From positions 1-43,599 of the forward strand of contig JAFVFY010000007.1 in the NCBI GenBank assembly GCA_017475265.1: DNA of 43,599 bases. The letters are read 5' to 3'. The notes beneath the pieces are model-generated. The model did no database searches, was not told where the DNA came from, and saw nothing but the letters and a program-made list of their open reading frames with translations. The stretch is from Prevotella sp. Lineage in GTDB: Bacteria; Bacteroidota; Bacteroidia; Bacteroidales; Bacteroidaceae. The position numbers were made by a program, and so were the translations under genes. Of the stretch, positions 41,726-43,599 are shown one piece after another. Within the stretch, counting starts at the first letter, position 1. Each line of letters begins with the position of its first letter.

Positions 41726-42859
41726 CTACTTCTTTGCTCCATTTTCAAAATCTACCAAATCCAACAGTTCATAGTTTTTACTGCGGCCTCCTTCGCCAGT
41801 ATCACGCAATATTCCTTTTTCCATAAGGTCGTGGATGTCACGAATTGCAGTGTCCTGGGAACAGTGACATATTTTGGCCCACTTCGATGAATTCAGTTTG
41901 CCTTCAAAGCCATCCCAAAGACGATTGATCACTTTTCGCTGGCGTTCATTGACGGACGTATCAGCATGTCGATTCCAGAAATCCGTTTTCTGAATCACTC
42001 TATCCATCTTCTCTATCGAAGATACAATAGCCAGATGTAGTGTCTGGAGGAACCACTCTATCCAGGAGGTAATGTTTTGTGTGCCTTTCTGCGTCTGCTC
42101 CAGTATCTCGTAATAGTCCTTACGACTGTTGAGGATAGCCGATGACAGGCTATAGAACCTTTGTGTCATTCCGTCTGCTCTGGCCAGCATCATTTCAGTG
42201 ATAGTACGGCAAAGTCTTCCGTTGCCATCTTCAAACGGATGGATGGTTACAAACCAAAGATGAGCAATGGCGGCTTTTATCAATGGGTCAACGTCATTGT
42301 CAGCATTCAACCATTCAAGAAATTGTGTCATCATCATCGGCACCTGCTCACTTGGAGGTGCCTCAAAATGCACTTGGTAATGCCCCATTGCTCCAGAAAC
42401 GATCTGCATGGCATCCTGAGATTGTCGCCAGTTGGCAACGGTGATTTTATAAGCTCCGCTATATCCCGTAGGAAAAAGAGCCGCGTGCCACCCAAAAAGC
42501 CGTTCATCGGTAAGCGGCTGTTCGGCATGTTGAGTTGCGTCAACCATAATCTGAACAACACCTTCCACATAATGATCTATACGAGGCAGTCCGGCATCGG
42601 GTAGTCCCAATTGACGAGCCACGGATGACCGAACACTGTCATGGTTGAGTATTTCGCCTTCAATTTCTGCTGAATGCACGATTTCCTGAGTGATTGCATC
42701 AAGAAATGTGTTAGTTTTCTGTTCAAAACCAAACATACTAACGATTCCTGTCAGGCGGCCTAACTGCTGATGCGTCTCTGCCAACAGCCGTGCAATCTGA
42801 TCATTATTCCATGTAAAGCGAGGCCAACTATCCTCTTGCCAAATATACAATGTACTCAT
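41726..42859 (-). CDS. Fic-family AMP transferase with N-terminal inhibitory helix
   Basis: This 377-residue protein starts at ATG 42859. It has a DUF4172-type N-terminus (LYIWQEDSWPRFTW) and an autoinhibitory (S/T)xxxE(G/N) helix SAEIEG at 63-68. The complete Fic motif HPFEDGNGRLCR lies at 207-218, and a C-terminal winged-helix region follows (WAKICHCSQDTAIRDIHDLM). It would transfer AMP from ATP to a protein, with activity held back by the N-terminal Glu. The target is unknown. A good promoter is placed directly upstream and no antitoxin gene is adjacent, as expected for a self-inhibited class II Fic protein. Confidence 0.92.
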   Translation of the reverse strand: MSTLYIWQEDSWPRFTWNNDQIARLLAETHQQLGRLTGIVSMFGFEQKTNTFLDAITQEIVHSAEIEGEILNHDSVRSSVARQLGLPDAGLPRIDHYVEGVVQIMVDATQHAEQPLTDERLFGWHAALFPTGYSGAYKITVANWRQSQDAMQIVSGAMGHYQVHFEAPPSEQVPMMMTQFLEWLNADNDVDPLIKAAIAHLWFVTIHPFEDGNGRLCRTITEMMLARADGMTQRFYSLSSAILNSRKDYYEILEQTQKGTQNITSWIEWFLQTLHLAIVSSIEKMDRVIQKTDFWNRHADTSVNERQRKVINRLWDGFEGKLNSSKWAKICHCSQDTAIRDIHDLMEKGILRDTGEGGRSKNYELLDLVDFENGAKK

Positions 42860-42877
42860 GGGGGTCAAATTTTTCAG

Positions 42878-42909
42878 CAAAAATAAGGTATTCCTTGGAC
42901 AATTGCAAA
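42878..42909 (-). promoter_or_regulatory. Promoter of the Fic gene
   Basis: TTTG (42909-42906) and TATTTTTG (42885-42878) on the minus strand are 20 nt apart, 18 nt upstream of the chosen ATG, which rules out the longer TTG start at 42880. Confidence 0.65.
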
Positions 42910-43218
42910 TTTTGCGGCATATTTAACATTTCTTCTACGCAACAATACGAAGAATGGCAACGCAAAATAAAATCTATATGCCCCCTGATTATTTTCCCAC
43001 TTTAACCAATGTAACCATTCCATTTCTGCCGTATGCCGTCAAAAACCAGTGCGGCACGCAAAGATAGCAATAATTATTCTTAACGTGGCAGAAACATTGA
43101 AATATTAATGAATAATTAACTTTTCCGACATGCCATGGGGGTGCTGAGTAGTTACCTTCCCATGTATACCAATTAGCGGCTAACCAACAAAAAGTTCCAC
43201 CTTGCCACCTAAGACACA
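42910..43218. other. Intergenic stretch, no supported gene
   Basis: A+T-rich sequence with one more minus-strand -7-like TATCTTTG (43066-43059). A 49-codon frame (42874-43023) rich in W and F ends inside the Fic promoter and is not convincing as a gene. Confidence 0.4.
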
Positions 43219-43250
43219 AAGGGGCGTAACAGTTTTTTGTTACGCCCCTT
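43219..43250. terminator. 13-bp stem terminator
   Basis: AAGGGGCGTAACA (43219-43231) pairs perfectly with TGTTACGCCCCTT (43238-43250) around GTTTTT. It lies downstream of the minus-strand small ORF at 43263-43409. No strong T run follows on either side. Confidence 0.65.
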
Positions 43251-43262
43251 CAACAGTATCCT

Positions 43263-43409
43263 TTATTCAACCAGAACCCCTTCTTTCCTTAGTTCCGCTA
43301 GTGCCGTTGCAATCTCCTCGATTGGCACCGCACCTCCCCACATCCTATAGACGTAAAGAGGTGTTATACACCCGAAGTCCATAGAACCAGACCTCGCCTC
43401 AGTCTCCAT
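43263..43409 (-). CDS. Small ORF or decayed gene end (48 aa)
   Basis: The 48-codon frame ends in a plausible amphipathic helix (PIEEIATALAELRKEGVLVE). A second minus-strand frame directly upstream (43399-43470) reads FRLNPNGPVVALNIPAGQWH then YGD and a stop, like the end of a WbuC-type cupin. The two may be parts of one decayed locus or unrelated fragments. No promoter or full protein is visible. Confidence 0.25.
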   Translation of the reverse strand: METEARSGSMDFGCITPLYVYRMWGGAVPIEEIATALAELRKEGVLVE

Positions 43410-43470
43410 AATGCCATTGCCCTGCCGGAATGTTCAGCGCAACCACCGGTCCATTAGGATTTAGCCTGAA
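43399..43470 (-). pseudogene. Cupin (WbuC-like) fragment
   Basis: About 23 codons resembling the C-terminal cupin strand of WbuC-like proteins (NPNGPVVALNIPAGQWH). The N-terminal part is absent: a stop precedes it. The remaining bases to the window end are T-rich homopolymer runs with no gene. Confidence 0.3.
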
Positions 43471-43599
43471 TTATTCATGGTACCGCTTCGCGGTGTTACG
43501 CAAAACCCCATAAAACCAAACAAAACCAAATAAAACCTATATTAAATTGTTTTTTCTTGTTTTTTTTTGTTTTCTTTTGTTTTGCTGGAGACCGCAAAG

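Noticed and set aside
41657-41750. Minus-strand fragment ending GADAFLDLLSIVETTKKHKN
   Set aside because: It looks like a protein tail but has no start and overlaps the Fic C-terminus; too short to assign.
42874-43023. 49-codon minus-strand frame upstream of the Fic gene
   Set aside because: It ends inside the Fic promoter and has W/F-rich, non-protein-like composition.

Overview
The window looks like a chromosomal segment of a Bacteroidota bacterium, most probably Prevotella or a close relative. The evidence is of several kinds. Promoters follow the Bacteroidota pattern of a -33 TTTG and a -7 TAnnTTTG, visible as TACCTTTGCA in front of many genes. Shine-Dalgarno sequences are essentially absent. 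Several families are typical of the phylum: DUF4290, DUF4922, HTH_17 excisionase-like proteins, DOT-type tyrosine recombinases, AraC regulators, and surface proteins with a YxLDGxxL...KGLYI-type C-terminus. MurA carries Asp in place of the catalytic Cys.

Layout. (1) 1-2510 holds structured intergenic DNA, a 5'-truncated and nonsense-interrupted surface-protein gene, and a small HTH/excisionase-like pair. (2) 2526-9445 is a divergent AraC regulator plus a three-gene RND efflux operon (adaptor, permease, TolC) and a winged-helix protein. (3) 9447-11480 has a GH28-like remnant, a metallophosphoesterase lipoprotein and a small envelope protein. (4) 11791-13613 is recombination debris: an AraC C-terminal fragment joined to an integrase N-terminus, behind a frameshifted tyrosine recombinase. 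(5) 13927-15633 is a chimeric ORF joining a phage-type Bro-N domain to FN3/choice-of-anchor-J surface modules. (6) 15824-25994 contains an M16 peptidase, a degenerate ABC-type ATPase, a 1263-residue GT2-DUF4922-SpoIID fusion, an M6 peptidase with a dockerin-like tail, and NagB. (7) 26062-29156 is a defence-like region: HigBA, then (on the minus strand) an AAA ATPase, a TOPRIM/RloB-like protein, a truncated PAPS-reductase-like gene and a truncated HNH-type gene. (8) 29279-30257 is a repeat-rich control region. (9) 30259-36613 is a surface polysaccharide cluster (Wzz, Wzx, polymerase, two acyltransferases, one glycosyltransferase). (10) 36673-43599 has housekeeping genes (MetY, RimM, MurA, DUF4290, TsaB, tRNA-Lys), a Fic protein, and decayed sequence at the right end.

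Three patterns run across regions. First, a family of 7- and 8-nt tandem repeats occurs between genes and also in frame inside genes, where it encodes linker-like peptides. Second, the truncated surface gene at 385-1742 and the truncated end of the chimera at 13927 have the same strand, frame and domain type. The 12 kb between them (excisionase-like gene at one end, integrases at the other, efflux pump inside) may be an inserted or rearranged island. Third, several large inverted repeats are unexplained by genes: a 387-bp nested foldback at 29453-29839, a 40-bp-arm hairpin at 40531-40662 and an array of 13-bp palindromes at 29293-29358.

The best candidates for something little described are the ATPase/TOPRIM/PAPS-reductase/HNH operon, the pseudo-ABC plus GT2-DUF4922-SpoIID pair, and the heptamer repeat family. 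No database search could be run, so family names rest on motif recognition.
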